Below are positions 8,305 to 18,648 of a DNA stretch of 64,000 bases, piece by piece. The notes under the pieces were generated by a model. That model saw only the letters and a program-made list of their open reading frames with translations. It was not told the DNA's origin and ran no database searches. The stretch comes from Bacteroides sp. AN502(2024). Its GTDB lineage: Bacteria > Bacteroidota > Bacteroidia > Bacteroidales > Bacteroidaceae. A program made the position numbers and the translations under genes. Position 1 is the stretch's first letter; every line of letters begins with the position of its first letter. The stretch spans positions 124,001 to 188,000 of the forward strand of contig NZ_JBGFSP010000009.1 in assembly GCF_041227145.1 (NCBI RefSeq), in the 5' to 3' direction.

Positions 8305-11300
8305 ATCAGAACGCTGAAAAAGACTGTACGTTGGATAGTTGGTACTGTACTGGGAGTATATATCGGGACTATTGTTTTGCTGAATATACCAAACATTCAG
8401 CAAGCGATGAGTGTGTTTGTAGCTAAAGAACTTTCCGAAGTTTTAAACACAAAAGTAGTGATTGGTAGAATTAATATCGGTCTGTTGAACCGTGTAATTA
8501 TTGATGATGTATTGCTTGATGATCTGAGTGGTCAGGAGATGCTTAAAGTCACACGTTTATCCGCCAAATTCGACATTATTCCCTTTTTAAAAGGAAAGAT
8601 ATCCATTAGCAGTGTCCAGCTTTTCGGATTTAATATCAATCTCAGAAAAGAGACTCCGGATTCTCCTTCTAATTTTAAGTTTGTTTTGGATGCTTTTGCT
8701 TCCAAAGATACCGTGAAGAAAGAACACTCTCTTGATTTACGTATTAATTCCATTCTGATTCGCCGTGGAAGGATGTCTTATCATGTGTTATCAGAAGAAG
8801 AAACATCAGGAAAATTTAATGCTAAACATATTCAACTTCAAAATATCATAGCCAATATATCCCTGAAGGCATTAAGTAAGGATTCCTTGAATTTGGGGAT
8901 CAAACGGTTAAGTTTTGATGAGAAATCATCCGGTTTTTCTTTGAAAAAGATGAGTTTGAAACTGGTTGCCAATAATAAGCGGACAAACATTGATAATTTT
9001 ACTATAGAATTGCCCGAAACCTATCTCAAACTTGACACCATTCATTTTGAGTATGATAGTTTGGAAGCTTTTGACCGTTTTACAGAACAAGTCCATTTCT
9101 CTTTCCGTACTTTACCTTCTCAAATTACTCTAAAAGATATTTCTCCTTTTTTTCCTATCCTCTCGCACTTTAAGGAACCGGTGACGCTAGACATGAAGGT
9201 AAAGGGTACTGTGGATCAGTTGACTTGTTCGCATCTGGAGATTACAGCCGATGACCGTCAGTTTCATCTACGAGGAGATGTGGCACTTCAGGACTTATCG
9301 TGTCCACAAGATGCGTATGTATATGGAGCCCTTTCCGAACTTTCGGCTAATACGCGCGGAGTCGGGTTTTTAGTGCGTAATTTGAGCCATAATTATAATG
9401 GGGTTCCTATTCTTCTCGAACGTTTGGGAAACATGAATTTTCAGGGAGAAATTTCGGGATACTTCACGGATATAGTTACTTATGGACGATTACAAACGAG
9501 TCTTGGAAATGTAAAGACCGACTTGAAATTGAGTTCCAATAAGGCAAAAGGATTGTTTGCATATTCCGGAGCTGTCAAAACAGTGGATTTTCAACTAGGT
9601 AAATTGTTAGATAATGAGGAGTTGGGAGAAATTACTTTCAATCTGGATGTACATGGCCGGCATATTGCTGATCAATTGCCTACCGTAGAATTGAAAGGAC
9701 TGATTGCTTCAATAGATTATAGTAGATATAGATATGAAAATATCACACTGGACGGAGAATACAAACAGGGTGGATTTAATGGAAAGATAGCATTGGATGA
9801 TCCTAATGGCTCCGTTTATTTGAATGGGAATGTAAATGTTGCATCCAAAGTTCCTACTTTTAATTTTCTTGCAGTAGTCAATAAAGTACGCCCACATGAT
9901 TTGAATCTTACAACCAAATATCCCGATGCAGAGTTCTCTTTAAAACTGAAAGCCAATTTTACCGGTGGATCAGTGGATGAGATGATTGGAGAAATCAATG
10001 TGGATAGCTTGGAATTTACAGCTCCGGATAAAGTCTATTTCATGAAGAATATGAATATCCGGGCAACAAAACAAAATGGAGAAAATCAGCTTAGATTGAC
10101 TTCCGAATTTCTGAAAGCGAGCATAGAGGGAAAATTCAAATATTACACATTACCTGCCAGTATTCTGAATATTATGCGGAAGTATGTACCGTCTTTGATA
10201 TTACCTCCCAAGAAACCGATTGCAACCCATAATAACTTTTTGTTTAATATACATATATATAATACGGACATTCTATCTACGATATTTGATATACCGCTAA
10301 CGGTGTATACCCATTCTACGTTGAAGGGATATTTTAATGATGCTTTACAGCGTTTGCGTGTAGAGGGATATTTTCCCCGTCTGCAATATAAAAACAATTT
10401 TATAGAGTCAGGCATGATTCTGTGCGAGAATCCGGCAGATCATATTCGTGCACTGGTTCGTTTGACTAATTTGAAAAAGAAAGGAGCTGTCAATCTATCT
10501 CTGGATGCACAAGCTAAAGATGACAATGTCAGTACGACTTTGAATTGGGGAAATAATTCTGCAGCAACATATAGCGGGAAATTAGCAGCTGTTGCCAAAT
10601 TTCTACGTACAAGTGGAGAAAAGTCATTATTGAAAGCTATGGTGGATGTGAAGCCTACTGATATTATTTTAAATGATACTCTTTGGAAGATACATCCTTC
10701 TCAGGTGGTGGTCGATTCCGGAAGAGTGGATGTGAATAACTTCTACTTTAGTCATCAGGATAGATATGTACGTATCAACGGCCGGCTTTCCGAGAATCCT
10801 GAAGATACTGTAAAGATTGATCTAAAGGATATAAATATGGGATATGTATTTGATATTGCAAGTATATCCGACGATGTAAATTTTGAGGGCGATGCAACAG
10901 GAATGGCTTATGCAAGCAGTGTGCTTAAAAAACCTATCATGAATACCCGTTTATTTATAAAGAATTTCTCACTCAACCATGGTCGTTTGGGTGAACTGTA
11001 TATATATGGTGAGTGGGATAATGAAAATAGAGGTATCCGGTTGGATGCATCCATTCAGGATATATCCCCTTCTCCATCGCGTGTCACGGGTATTATTTAT
11101 CCGTTGAAACCCGAGAGCGGACTTGATTTAAATATTGAAGCAAATGAATTGAATCTGAAATTCCTCGAATATTATATGAAATCTATTGCCAATGATATTA
11201 AAGGGCGAGGAACAGGAAAGGTACATTTCTATGGAAAATTTAAAGGATTGAACCTAGATGGTGCGGTTATGACAGACGCATCCATGAATTTTGATATTTT

Positions 11301-12858
11301 AAATACGCATTTTGCGGTAAAAGACACGATTCATCTGGCTCCTACCGGATTGACATTCAATAATATACATATCTCTGATATGGAAGGACATTCGGGGAGA
11401 ATGAATGGATATTTGCATTTCCGGCATTTTAAGAACTTAAACTATCGTTTTGAGATACAGGCAAATAATATGCTTGTGATGAACACAAAAGAATCGACAG
11501 ATATGCCTTTCTATGGTACGGTATATGGTACCGGAAATGCATTGCTCTCAGGAAACGCCATACAGGGCCTTGATGTAAATATGGCCATGACTACAAATCG
11601 AAATACTACCTTTACTTATATTAATGGTAGTGTAGCATCGGCTGCCAGCAATCAGTTTATCAAATTTGTAGATAAAACACCTCGTCGTACTATTCAGGAT
11701 TCTGTTCAAGTAATCTCCTATTACGAACAAATACAACAAAAACGTCAAGAGGAGGAAAAGGAACAGAAAACAGATATCCGTTTGAATATTCTGGTAGATG
11801 CAACTCCCGATGCTACCATGCGAATAATCATGGACCCTATTGCCGGAGATTATATCAGTGGAAAAGGTACGGGAAATATCCGGACGGAATTTTACAATAA
11901 GGGAGATGTGAAGATGTTCGGTAATTACCGAATCAATCAAGGAGTATATAAATTTAGTTTGCAGGAAGTGATCCGTAAAGACTTTATTATCAAGGATGGA
12001 AGTACAATAACGTTCAATGGTGCACCTTTGGATGCTAATATGGACATACAAGCTTCATATACAGTAAATTCTGCCTCTTTGAATGATTTGATACCGGATG
12101 CTTCAGCTATTATACAACAGCCCAATGTGCGTGTAAATTGTATCATGAATCTAAGTGGTATGCTGGTACGTCCGACTATCAAACTAGGTATAGAGCTTCC
12201 AAATGAAAGGGACGAAATACAAACATTGGTGCGTAATTATATCAGTACGGAAGAGCAGATGAATATGCAGATTCTTTACCTGCTGGGTATTGGTAAGTTC
12301 TATACGGAAGATGCCCGTAATAATAATCAGAATTCTAATGTGATGTCATCGGTGCTTTCATCTACTCTCTCCGGTCAGTTGAACAATGCACTTTCACAGG
12401 TCTTTGAAACGAATAACTGGAATATCGGAACGAATTTGAGTACGGGTGATAAGGGCTGGACGGATATGGAAGTAGAAGGTATTTTGTCGGGACAATTATT
12501 GAATAATCGTTTATTGATAAACGGAAACTTCGGTTATCGAGATAATCCGATGGCTAATACTAACTTTGTAGGAGACTTTGAAGCAGAGTGGCTGATTACT
12601 CGTTCGGGAGATATCCGTCTGAAGGCCTATAATGAAACGAATGACCGTTATTACACAAAAACAAATTTGACTACGCAAGGGGTGGGTATTATGTATAAGA
12701 AGGATTTCAATAAGTGGAGTGATTTATATTTTTGGAATAAATGGCGGTTACGTAACAAGTGGAAACGGAAAGAAGCTGAAAAGGTGAAACCGCAGCAAAC
12801 GGACAGCATCACTGATAAAACTGCTAAGTCGGCAGTGAAAAAAAAACGTGCGCAATAG
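8305..12858 (+). CDS. TamB-like translocation/assembly protein (DUF490)
   Basis: Giant envelope protein (about 1,517 residues from 8305) of the TamB/AsmA-like group: inner-membrane anchor, long beta-helical groove across the periplasm, and a conserved C-terminal DUF490 domain. Such proteins help outer-membrane protein assembly or lipid transport. Here the C-terminal part (about residues 1150-1480) has family-typical phrases such as GDYISGKGTGNIRTEF, GVYKFSLQEVIRKDF and YLLGIGKFYTED. The first canonical start is the TTG at 8377, but in-frame codons back to 8293 encode a basic segment and a hydrophobic helix (VRWIVGTVLGVYIGTIVLL) that the family needs. They contain no ATG, GTG or TTG. ATC at 8305, just before AGA ACG CTG AAA, is the likeliest start. 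No TamA gene is adjacent. Confidence 0.85.
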   Translation: MRTLKKTVRWIVGTVLGVYIGTIVLLNIPNIQQAMSVFVAKELSEVLNTKVVIGRINIGLLNRVIIDDVLLDDLSGQEMLKVTRLSAKFDIIPFLKGKISISSVQLFGFNINLRKETPDSPSNFKFVLDAFASKDTVKKEHSLDLRINSILIRRGRMSYHVLSEEETSGKFNAKHIQLQNIIANISLKALSKDSLNLGIKRLSFDEKSSGFSLKKMSLKLVANNKRTNIDNFTIELPETYLKLDTIHFEYDSLEAFDRFTEQVHFSFRTLPSQITLKDISPFFPILSHFKEPVTLDMKVKGTVDQLTCSHLEITADDRQFHLRGDVALQDLSCPQDAYVYGALSELSANTRGVGFLVRNLSHNYNGVPILLERLGNMNFQGEISGYFTDIVTYGRLQTSLGNVKTDLKLSSNKAKGLFAYSGAVKTVDFQLGKLLDNEELGEITFNLDVHGRHIADQLPTVELKGLIASIDYSRYRYENITLDGEYKQGGFNGKIALDDPNGSVYLNGNVNVASKVPTFNFLAVVNKVRPHDLNLTTKYPDAEFSLKLKANFTGGSVDEMIGEINVDSLEFTAPDKVYFMKNMNIRATKQNGENQLRLTSEFLKASIEGKFKYYTLPASILNIMRKYVPSLILPPKKPIATHNNFLFNIHIYNTDILSTIFDIPLTVYTHSTLKGYFNDALQRLRVEGYFPRLQYKNNFIESGMILCENPADHIRALVRLTNLKKKGAVNLSLDAQAKDDNVSTTLNWGNNSAATYSGKLAAVAKFLRTSGEKSLLKAMVDVKPTDIILNDTLWKIHPSQVVVDSGRVDVNNFYFSHQDRYVRINGRLSENPEDTVKIDLKDINMGYVFDIASISDDVNFEGDATGMAYASSVLKKPIMNTRLFIKNFSLNHGRLGELYIYGEWDNENRGIRLDASIQDISPSPSRVTGIIYPLKPESGLDLNIEANELNLKFLEYYMKSIANDIKGRGTGKVHFYGKFKGLNLDGAVMTDASMNFDILNTHFAVKDTIHLAPTGLTFNNIHISDMEGHSGRMNGYLHFRHFKNLNYRFEIQANNMLVMNTKESTDMPFYGTVYGTGNALLSGNAIQGLDVNMAMTTNRNTTFTYINGSVASAASNQFIKFVDKTPRRTIQDSVQVISYYEQIQQKRQEEEKEQKTDIRLNILVDATPDATMRIIMDPIAGDYISGKGTGNIRTEFYNKGDVKMFGNYRINQGVYKFSLQEVIRKDFIIKDGSTITFNGAPLDANMDIQASYTVNSASLNDLIPDASAIIQQPNVRVNCIMNLSGMLVRPTIKLGIELPNERDEIQTLVRNYISTEEQMNMQILYLLGIGKFYTEDARNNNQNSNVMSSVLSSTLSGQLNNALSQVFETNNWNIGTNLSTGDKGWTDMEVEGILSGQLLNNRLLINGNFGYRDNPMANTNFVGDFEAEWLITRSGDIRLKAYNETNDRYYTKTNLTTQGVGIMYKKDFNKWSDLYFWNKWRLRNKWKRKEAEKVKPQQTDSITDKTAKSAVKKKRAQ

Positions 12859-12871
12859 TAGTAAACAATAA

Positions 12872-12932
12872 TAAAGAGGGTGTGTCAAATTGAACTGTAC
12901 GAATGTGTGTTCAAAATTACACACCTTCTTTA
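12872..12932. terminator. Bidirectional terminator between the TamB-like and PepSY genes
   Basis: Arms TAAAGAGGGTGTGT (12872-12885) and ACACACCTTCTTTA (12919-12932) pair at 13 of 14 positions; an inner TTGAAC/GTTCAA stem fills part of the loop. It lies between two convergent genes, with A-rich and T-rich flanks that serve both directions. Confidence 0.65.
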
Positions 12933-12972
12933 TTATTTGTAAGAATTGCGTTTTAGTATCATGCATTTTAAC

Positions 12973-13830
12973 TTATGAGAGGACTGTGCCGTTCTCGCCT
13001 ATGTTTACTACTTTATCTACCTCTCCTTTCTCAAGTTCAATTCGATAATATATGGTACCACCTGTTTTTTCAATATACTCCGCTTCGTCAAAACGATATT
13101 CTCCATATTGATTATTAAGAGTACTGTTTACAGCTTCAGGCAATTCATTCTGACGTATTTCCCAAGAAGTAGAATACCAACTTCCAGTCTGATCGAACAA
13201 TATATCTTTTGAGATTCCATCATGCATGATATCTACCTCTGTATACCCGGAATCCCAATCATTCTTATCATCTTCCACGTCTACTTCCATGATTCTTGCA
13301 TCCGGATACTTTTCATTGATGAAGTTTTTCATAGCTTCAGTCAATTGTACAGGAAGATGTTCGATGTCATCATCATCAGTGTCTACAATGCTTTTAATCA
13401 GAGTTCCATCAGCAGAATAATACAAATCTACCTCCTGGTTTTGCTTTTCGACTTCAAGTACGAAAATGATTTCAACATCTGTCCGTTCCAGTTTGTCTAT
13501 ATCATCTTGCTTCCATGAGGCATACTTGCTGTTCTCAAAAGACGTTTTTACGGTTTGTGGTAATGCATTGTAAGGAATGTCGGTTTCTGTCATTTGCCAT
13601 TTACCATCCTGAGTAAACCATGCAGATGCTTTATATCCGTCATAGAAATCTGCTACATAATATCCGGACTTAGTTTCCCACTTCACATTTGCAGCATGAG
13701 GGAATTGGGATGAAAATGCACTTTGAAGTTCCGCAGGAACAGTTATTGAATCATTGTCATCGTCGTCACAACTTTGTAGACTCCATGTGATGCTTAGTAC
13801 CAGTAAAAGTGTATAAATCTTTAGTTTCAT
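12973..13830 (-). CDS. Lipoprotein with PepSY-like (DUF2874) repeats
   Basis: 285 residues. The N-terminus is a lipoprotein signal peptide (hydrophobic stretch ending LQSC, then DDDDND). The mature part holds about three PepSY-like modules of the DUF2874 type, each with a pattern like FP-A-VKWE-k-GYYVADF-DG-A-WFTQDGKWQMTETDI. These Bacteroidetes proteins are small periplasmic or surface proteins, often encoded next to two-component systems; their ligand is unknown. It follows the smaller PepSY-like gene by 21 bp, downstream of the histidine kinase, so sensing or feedback on the kinase is plausible but not shown. Confidence 0.85.
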   Translation of the reverse strand: MKLKIYTLLLVLSITWSLQSCDDDDNDSITVPAELQSAFSSQFPHAANVKWETKSGYYVADFYDGYKASAWFTQDGKWQMTETDIPYNALPQTVKTSFENSKYASWKQDDIDKLERTDVEIIFVLEVEKQNQEVDLYYSADGTLIKSIVDTDDDDIEHLPVQLTEAMKNFINEKYPDARIMEVDVEDDKNDWDSGYTEVDIMHDGISKDILFDQTGSWYSTSWEIRQNELPEAVNSTLNNQYGEYRFDEAEYIEKTGGTIYYRIELEKGEVDKVVNIGENGTVLS

Positions 13831-13851
13831 CTATGTTCAATTAAAATAGGT

Positions 13852-14289
13852 TTAGAAATCAATATCAATCAAATTAAATTTCTGGTCAAACTTCAGTTCC
13901 GTACGGCTGGATAGTTTTACTTCATAATATTTCTTATCTCTATCTATTTTCAGAATTTTAGCATCAGGATAATGGGTCGTTACGTATTTCTGAATGGCTG
14001 CCGGAATAATTGCTGTAGGTACAGAACTATATTTGCAGTTCACTTCTTCCCAGTTACCTTTGTTATCAAATTCCACTTTATCACCATTCGTGAAAATCAC
14101 TTCATAACTTTTATAGAAGAAATCACTTTCCATTTTGGCTAATGCTACTTTGTTGTCGACAAAATGTCTCTTGATAAACTGCTGTGCCGGTTGTGGCATT
14201 TGAGTTACCTGGATTGGTTTGTCATCGTCTGCGTGAGCTACTGTTTGCAAAGTGAAAAGACACACTAATAAGAATACTAACTTTTTCAT
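13852..14289 (-). CDS. Secreted PepSY-like (DUF2874) protein
   Basis: 145 residues with a cleavable signal peptide (MKKLVFLLVCLFTLQTVAHA, cut before DDDKP). One pair of PepSY-like modules is recognisable by YEVIFTNGDKVEFDNKGNWEEV and AKILKIDRDKKYYEVKLSS. Paralogous to the lipoprotein downstream, and encoded 113 bp after the histidine kinase. A weak -7-like box (CATCTTTG, 14338-14345) in the gap suggests it could also have its own promoter, perhaps under the linked response regulator. Confidence 0.85.
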   Translation of the reverse strand: MKKLVFLLVCLFTLQTVAHADDDKPIQVTQMPQPAQQFIKRHFVDNKVALAKMESDFFYKSYEVIFTNGDKVEFDNKGNWEEVNCKYSSVPTAIIPAAIQKYVTTHYPDAKILKIDRDKKYYEVKLSSRTELKFDQKFNLIDIDF

Positions 14290-14403
14290 AATCGTTGTTT
14301 TTCAAATATAGGTTTTACTATTATTAATTTGATAATGCAAAGATGGGAGAAGAATCTGAAAAGATTTAGGAATTTTGAGAATTTCCGAGAAAAAAAATGA
14401 ATC

Positions 14404-15678
14404 TTATGATTGGGAAATCTCGAAGCAATGTTCATTCTGCTCGAAGTAATAATTTATATTCAGATGTTGCAAACGACAGATGGAATCGGCTATAGCTAAT
14501 CCCAGCCCTGTAGATCCTTCCTTTTTGCTACCCTGATAGAAACGTTCGAAGATATGTTCTTTATTCAGCGGATGTTCCACTCCCGAATTTCGTAAAATGA
14601 TACAGTCCTTAGTAACGGTAATTCGGATATGTCCCTCGTCAATATTATGTACAAATGCATTTTTCAGGAGGTTAGTGAGTAAAGCAATAGCCAGAGATTC
14701 GTTCATTGTTACCTTGAAAACGGATTGTTCATCTATCGTGACTTCTATGTTACGATAATTATAAACTTCTTCGTAATCTTGCAGATATTGTTTGAGAAGT
14801 ACATTGAGTTCCAATTCTTTGGTATCCGTAAACTGGCCATTATCAATCTTGGAAAGCAATAATAGGGACTTGTTTAATTTAGTGATGTATTCTAAAGTCT
14901 GATGCGTTTTCATCAGTTCTTCCAGTTGTTTTTCTGATAGCGAATCATCTTCCATCAACATTTCCAATCGATTACGACAGATAGCAAGTGGAGTTTGTAT
15001 CTCGTGTGAAGCATTTCCGATAAATTGTTTTTGTTGTTCAAACATCTGCTCCGTACGTTCTACATAACGAATGGCAGCCTCATTTAATTTCCGGAATTCC
15101 GTGATTTGAGTACCGTTAGTCAAAGGTTTATTGCTTTTTCCCGTTTGATAACCGTCCAGCCAGTGCAGAAGTACATAGAGCGGTCGCATATTCCGGTAAA
15201 ATACCCATACGGAAATGATAATAATGCAGAATAATAGGGCTACGTATAGAAATATAATCCACACTTGGATGGCATCTCTCAAATCATCTTTTTCAATGCT
15301 GGGAGTCGATACTGTCAGTTCGTGGTATCGTCCTTCACTATTTTTAAAGATAGTAGTTAGAATACGTGCCGGTTCGGTCTCCCCTTTTTCTTCAATATAT
15401 ACCATAGAGTCTTTATATTGAATATCCTCCCGGCTTTCCGCATACTCTTTGCTTACTTCTATCATATAATATTGATTGTTGGAGCCATTAGTTTTAGAAG
15501 GTAGTTCCTCTCCTGCCAATGCCCGGATAATGATGGTTTCCGAATAATCTTCCAAAGCGTCATCCACTTCATCGTTGACTTCTTCGATCATTGTAATATA
15601 AAAGAAAATTGCCCAGACTGTCAGTATCAGGGTCAGAGCAAGTGTAATACGAAGAATGATGTAATATATTAATTTCAT
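14404..15678 (-). CDS. Sensor histidine kinase
   Basis: 424 residues from the ATG at 15678; the in-frame TTG two codons earlier is less likely. A membrane helix (residues about 8-30), a periplasmic sensor of about 110 residues and a second helix (about 135-160) are followed by a HAMP-like linker. The HisKA domain has the phosphoacceptor motif FIGNASHEIQTPLAI (His near residue 224). In the HATPase_c domain the N box is LLTNLLKNAFVHN and the G2 box is STGLGLAIADSI. It phosphorylates the OmpR-type regulator encoded 18 bp upstream. Co-directional with two PepSY-like genes, which may influence its periplasmic sensor. Confidence 0.93.
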   Translation of the reverse strand: MKLIYYIILRITLALTLILTVWAIFFYITMIEEVNDEVDDALEDYSETIIIRALAGEELPSKTNGSNNQYYMIEVSKEYAESREDIQYKDSMVYIEEKGETEPARILTTIFKNSEGRYHELTVSTPSIEKDDLRDAIQVWIIFLYVALLFCIIIISVWVFYRNMRPLYVLLHWLDGYQTGKSNKPLTNGTQITEFRKLNEAAIRYVERTEQMFEQQKQFIGNASHEIQTPLAICRNRLEMLMEDDSLSEKQLEELMKTHQTLEYITKLNKSLLLLSKIDNGQFTDTKELELNVLLKQYLQDYEEVYNYRNIEVTIDEQSVFKVTMNESLAIALLTNLLKNAFVHNIDEGHIRITVTKDCIILRNSGVEHPLNKEHIFERFYQGSKKEGSTGLGLAIADSICRLQHLNINYYFEQNEHCFEISQS

Positions 15679-15696
15679 GGACAATGCTCTCTTTTT

Positions 15697-16374
15697 CTAT
15701 TCTACCACCATTTTATATCCAAATCCATAGACCGCTTTGATTTCAATAGTTGCACCGGAGTCTTTAAGCTTTTTACGGAGATTCTTGATTTGTGCATAGA
15801 TGAAATCAAAATTGTCAACTTGATCGATATGATCTCCCCATACAGATTCGGCCAAGGTATTTTTACTGATTAATCTTCCGGGGCGGTTGATGAAATACAA
15901 TAGGATATCATACTCTTTTCTATTTAGTTCCACTTCCAGTTCATTCACAAAGACACGATATTTATCCGGTTCTATCCGTACATTTCCTTGGCGGATATCA
16001 ATTTTTCCATCGTACTGATGACGGCGAATCACACTTTTAATACGTGCATTTAATTCGACCAGATGAAAGGGTTTAGGCAAATAATCATCAGCTCCGAGTT
16101 CCAATCCCAAGACTTTGTCTTCCAAGGAGTCTTTGGCAGAAATAATAATTACATTTTCCCGTTTATGGAGTGCTTTCAATCGTTTAAGAAGAACAAGTCC
16201 GTTTCCGTCCGGCAACATGATGTCCAATAAGATACAATCATAGTCGTACTCTCCAATTTTGCGTAGAGCAGCATTGAAGTCACTGGCTGTTTCTACCACG
16301 TAACGTTCTTTCTCAAGTGAACACTGAATCAGTTCTCTCAAAGAGGGTTCGTCTTCTACAATCAATATCTTCAT
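15697..16374 (-). CDS. OmpR-family response regulator
   Basis: 225 residues. Receiver domain 1-115 with acidic pocket (VEDEPS), phosphoacceptor Asp in CILLDIMLPDGNG and KPF near residue 102. Winged-helix DNA-binding domain 125-225 (NRKEYDILLYFINRPGRLISKNTLAESVWG ... KAVYGFGYKMV). First gene of the RR-kinase-PepSY-PepSY cluster, with a good ribosome-binding site (AAAGGAGAAC). Two tandem ATTTCAG boxes with an 11-bp period lie just upstream and may be its own operator. Confidence 0.95.
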   Translation of the reverse strand: MKILIVEDEPSLRELIQCSLEKERYVVETASDFNAALRKIGEYDYDCILLDIMLPDGNGLVLLKRLKALHKRENVIIISAKDSLEDKVLGLELGADDYLPKPFHLVELNARIKSVIRRHQYDGKIDIRQGNVRIEPDKYRVFVNELEVELNRKEYDILLYFINRPGRLISKNTLAESVWGDHIDQVDNFDFIYAQIKNLRKKLKDSGATIEIKAVYGFGYKMVVE

Positions 16375-16422
16375 AATTATGTTCTCCTTTCTTTTTACAT
16401 ACTACAAAGAAAAGGGATATTT

Positions 16423-16440
16423 CTGAAATAAAACTGAAAT
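16423..16440 (-). promoter_or_regulatory. Tandem ATTTCAG boxes, candidate response-regulator binding site
   Basis: Two copies of ATTTCAG (CTGAAAT on the plus strand at 16423-16429 and 16434-16440) lie on the same face of the helix, 11 bp apart and about 50-65 bp upstream of the regulator ATG. OmpR-type regulators typically bind such direct repeats. Binding by the linked regulator is inference. Confidence 0.4.
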
Positions 16441-16452
16441 GGAAGGAAAAAG

Positions 16453-16491
16453 GAAAAGGACGAAAGCGATCGAATCGTTCTCATCCTTTTT
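16453..16491 (-). terminator. Terminator of proS
   Basis: Outer stem AAAAGGA/TCCTTTT with an inner CGAT/ATCG pairing, 24 bp after the proS stop on the minus strand. A T-rich tract follows. Confidence 0.55.
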
Positions 16492-16513
16492 ATTAATGAT
16501 ATACAATTTCTAT

Positions 16514-18007
<1,494 letters not shown>

Positions 18008-18051
18008 TATATTTTTCTATTTAAAATTTTCTTGAGCGTTAAAACAGGACG

Positions 18052-18096
18052 CAAAAATACGAAAAAATGCATGAACTGCCCTATTCTTCATGCATT
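18052..18096 (-). promoter_or_regulatory. proS promoter region with a 10-bp inverted repeat
   Basis: A TATTTTTG -7 element (18052-18059, minus strand) is preceded by a perfect inverted repeat, AATGCATGAA (18066-18075) and TTCATGCATT (18087-18096), with an 11-nt loop and T6 behind it. It could be an operator over the -33 region, or a terminator for read-through from the tRNA gene. Which one cannot be told from sequence. Confidence 0.4.
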
Positions 18097-18221
18097 AATT
18101 TTCTAAAGGCATATACCTCTATATTACATCTCTTATTTTCATATTCGTTATATAGTTGCATCCGCGACTATGCTTGTGCCTTTTTTAGAACTTTGGAGAA
18201 ATCAGCACTCTCTAAAAACAG

Positions 18222-18258
18222 AAATCAGGTATTCATCCTAAGATAACTACCTGATTTT
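18222..18258 (-). terminator. Terminator of tRNA-Gly
   Basis: Arms AAATCAGGTA and TACCTGATTT (10 bp, 17-nt loop) directly after the tRNA 3' end on the minus strand, followed by CTGTTTTT. Confidence 0.7.
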
Positions 18259-18261
18259 CAG

Positions 18262-18337
18262 TGGAGCGGTAAACGAGGCTCGAACTCGCGACCCCCAGCT
18301 TGGGAAGCTAGTGCTCTACCAACTGAGCTATTACCGC
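18262..18337 (-). tRNA. tRNA-Gly (anticodon CCC)
   Basis: A 76-nt cloverleaf reads on the minus strand. Acceptor stem GCGGTAA/TTACCGC, D arm GCTC...GAGC with AGTTGGTA loop, anticodon stem CTAGC/GCTGG around the loop TTCCCAA (anticodon CCC, reads GGG), T arm GCGAG/CTCGT with TTCGAGC. The CCA end is encoded (TCCA at 18262-18265). Variable loop is short. No intron. Confidence 0.95.
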
Positions 18338-18383
18338 ATATTTACTGCATTCCTATACTCAAAAAACTTATGAAATAGTGATG

Positions 18384-18412
18384 CAAAGGTAAGCATAATT
18401 TTTATATCTCAA
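18384..18412 (-). promoter_or_regulatory. Promoter of tRNA-Gly
   Basis: TACCTTTG (18384-18391) as -7 element and TTG (18410-18412) 18 nt upstream, minus strand. Expected transcription start is about 40 nt before the tRNA. Confidence 0.6.
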
Positions 18413-18648
18413 ATAAAATTGCAAAAAAATTAATGCAAGAAAAAAGTGAGGGAAAAGTTTCTAAAGCTGCTCTTTCAGATAAGCCAACTTCGCAAAGCAA
18501 ATTATCAATTTTGGAAATAAAAAAGCTTCTAAATAGATGTTTTATTGCAGAAACTCTCTTATTTGTTTGCATTTGTCATTGTTTTTGTTTAGTTTCGTTA
18601 ACTGTAATGTTTATATGATCGTTAGAAATAGTAAAAACAACTGTTTAT
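18413..18648. other. Intergenic region between tRNA-Gly and the hybrid sensor gene
   Basis: A+T-rich stretch with no credible gene. Short open frames exist on plus (for example 18433-18618) but have no recognisable motifs. It must contain the promoter of the hybrid sensor gene, yet I see no clear TAnnTTTG with correct spacing. Confidence 0.5.

Noticed and set aside
11548..12051. Minus-strand open frame (167 codons)
   Set aside because: Shadow of the TamB-like gene within its conserved C-terminal domain.
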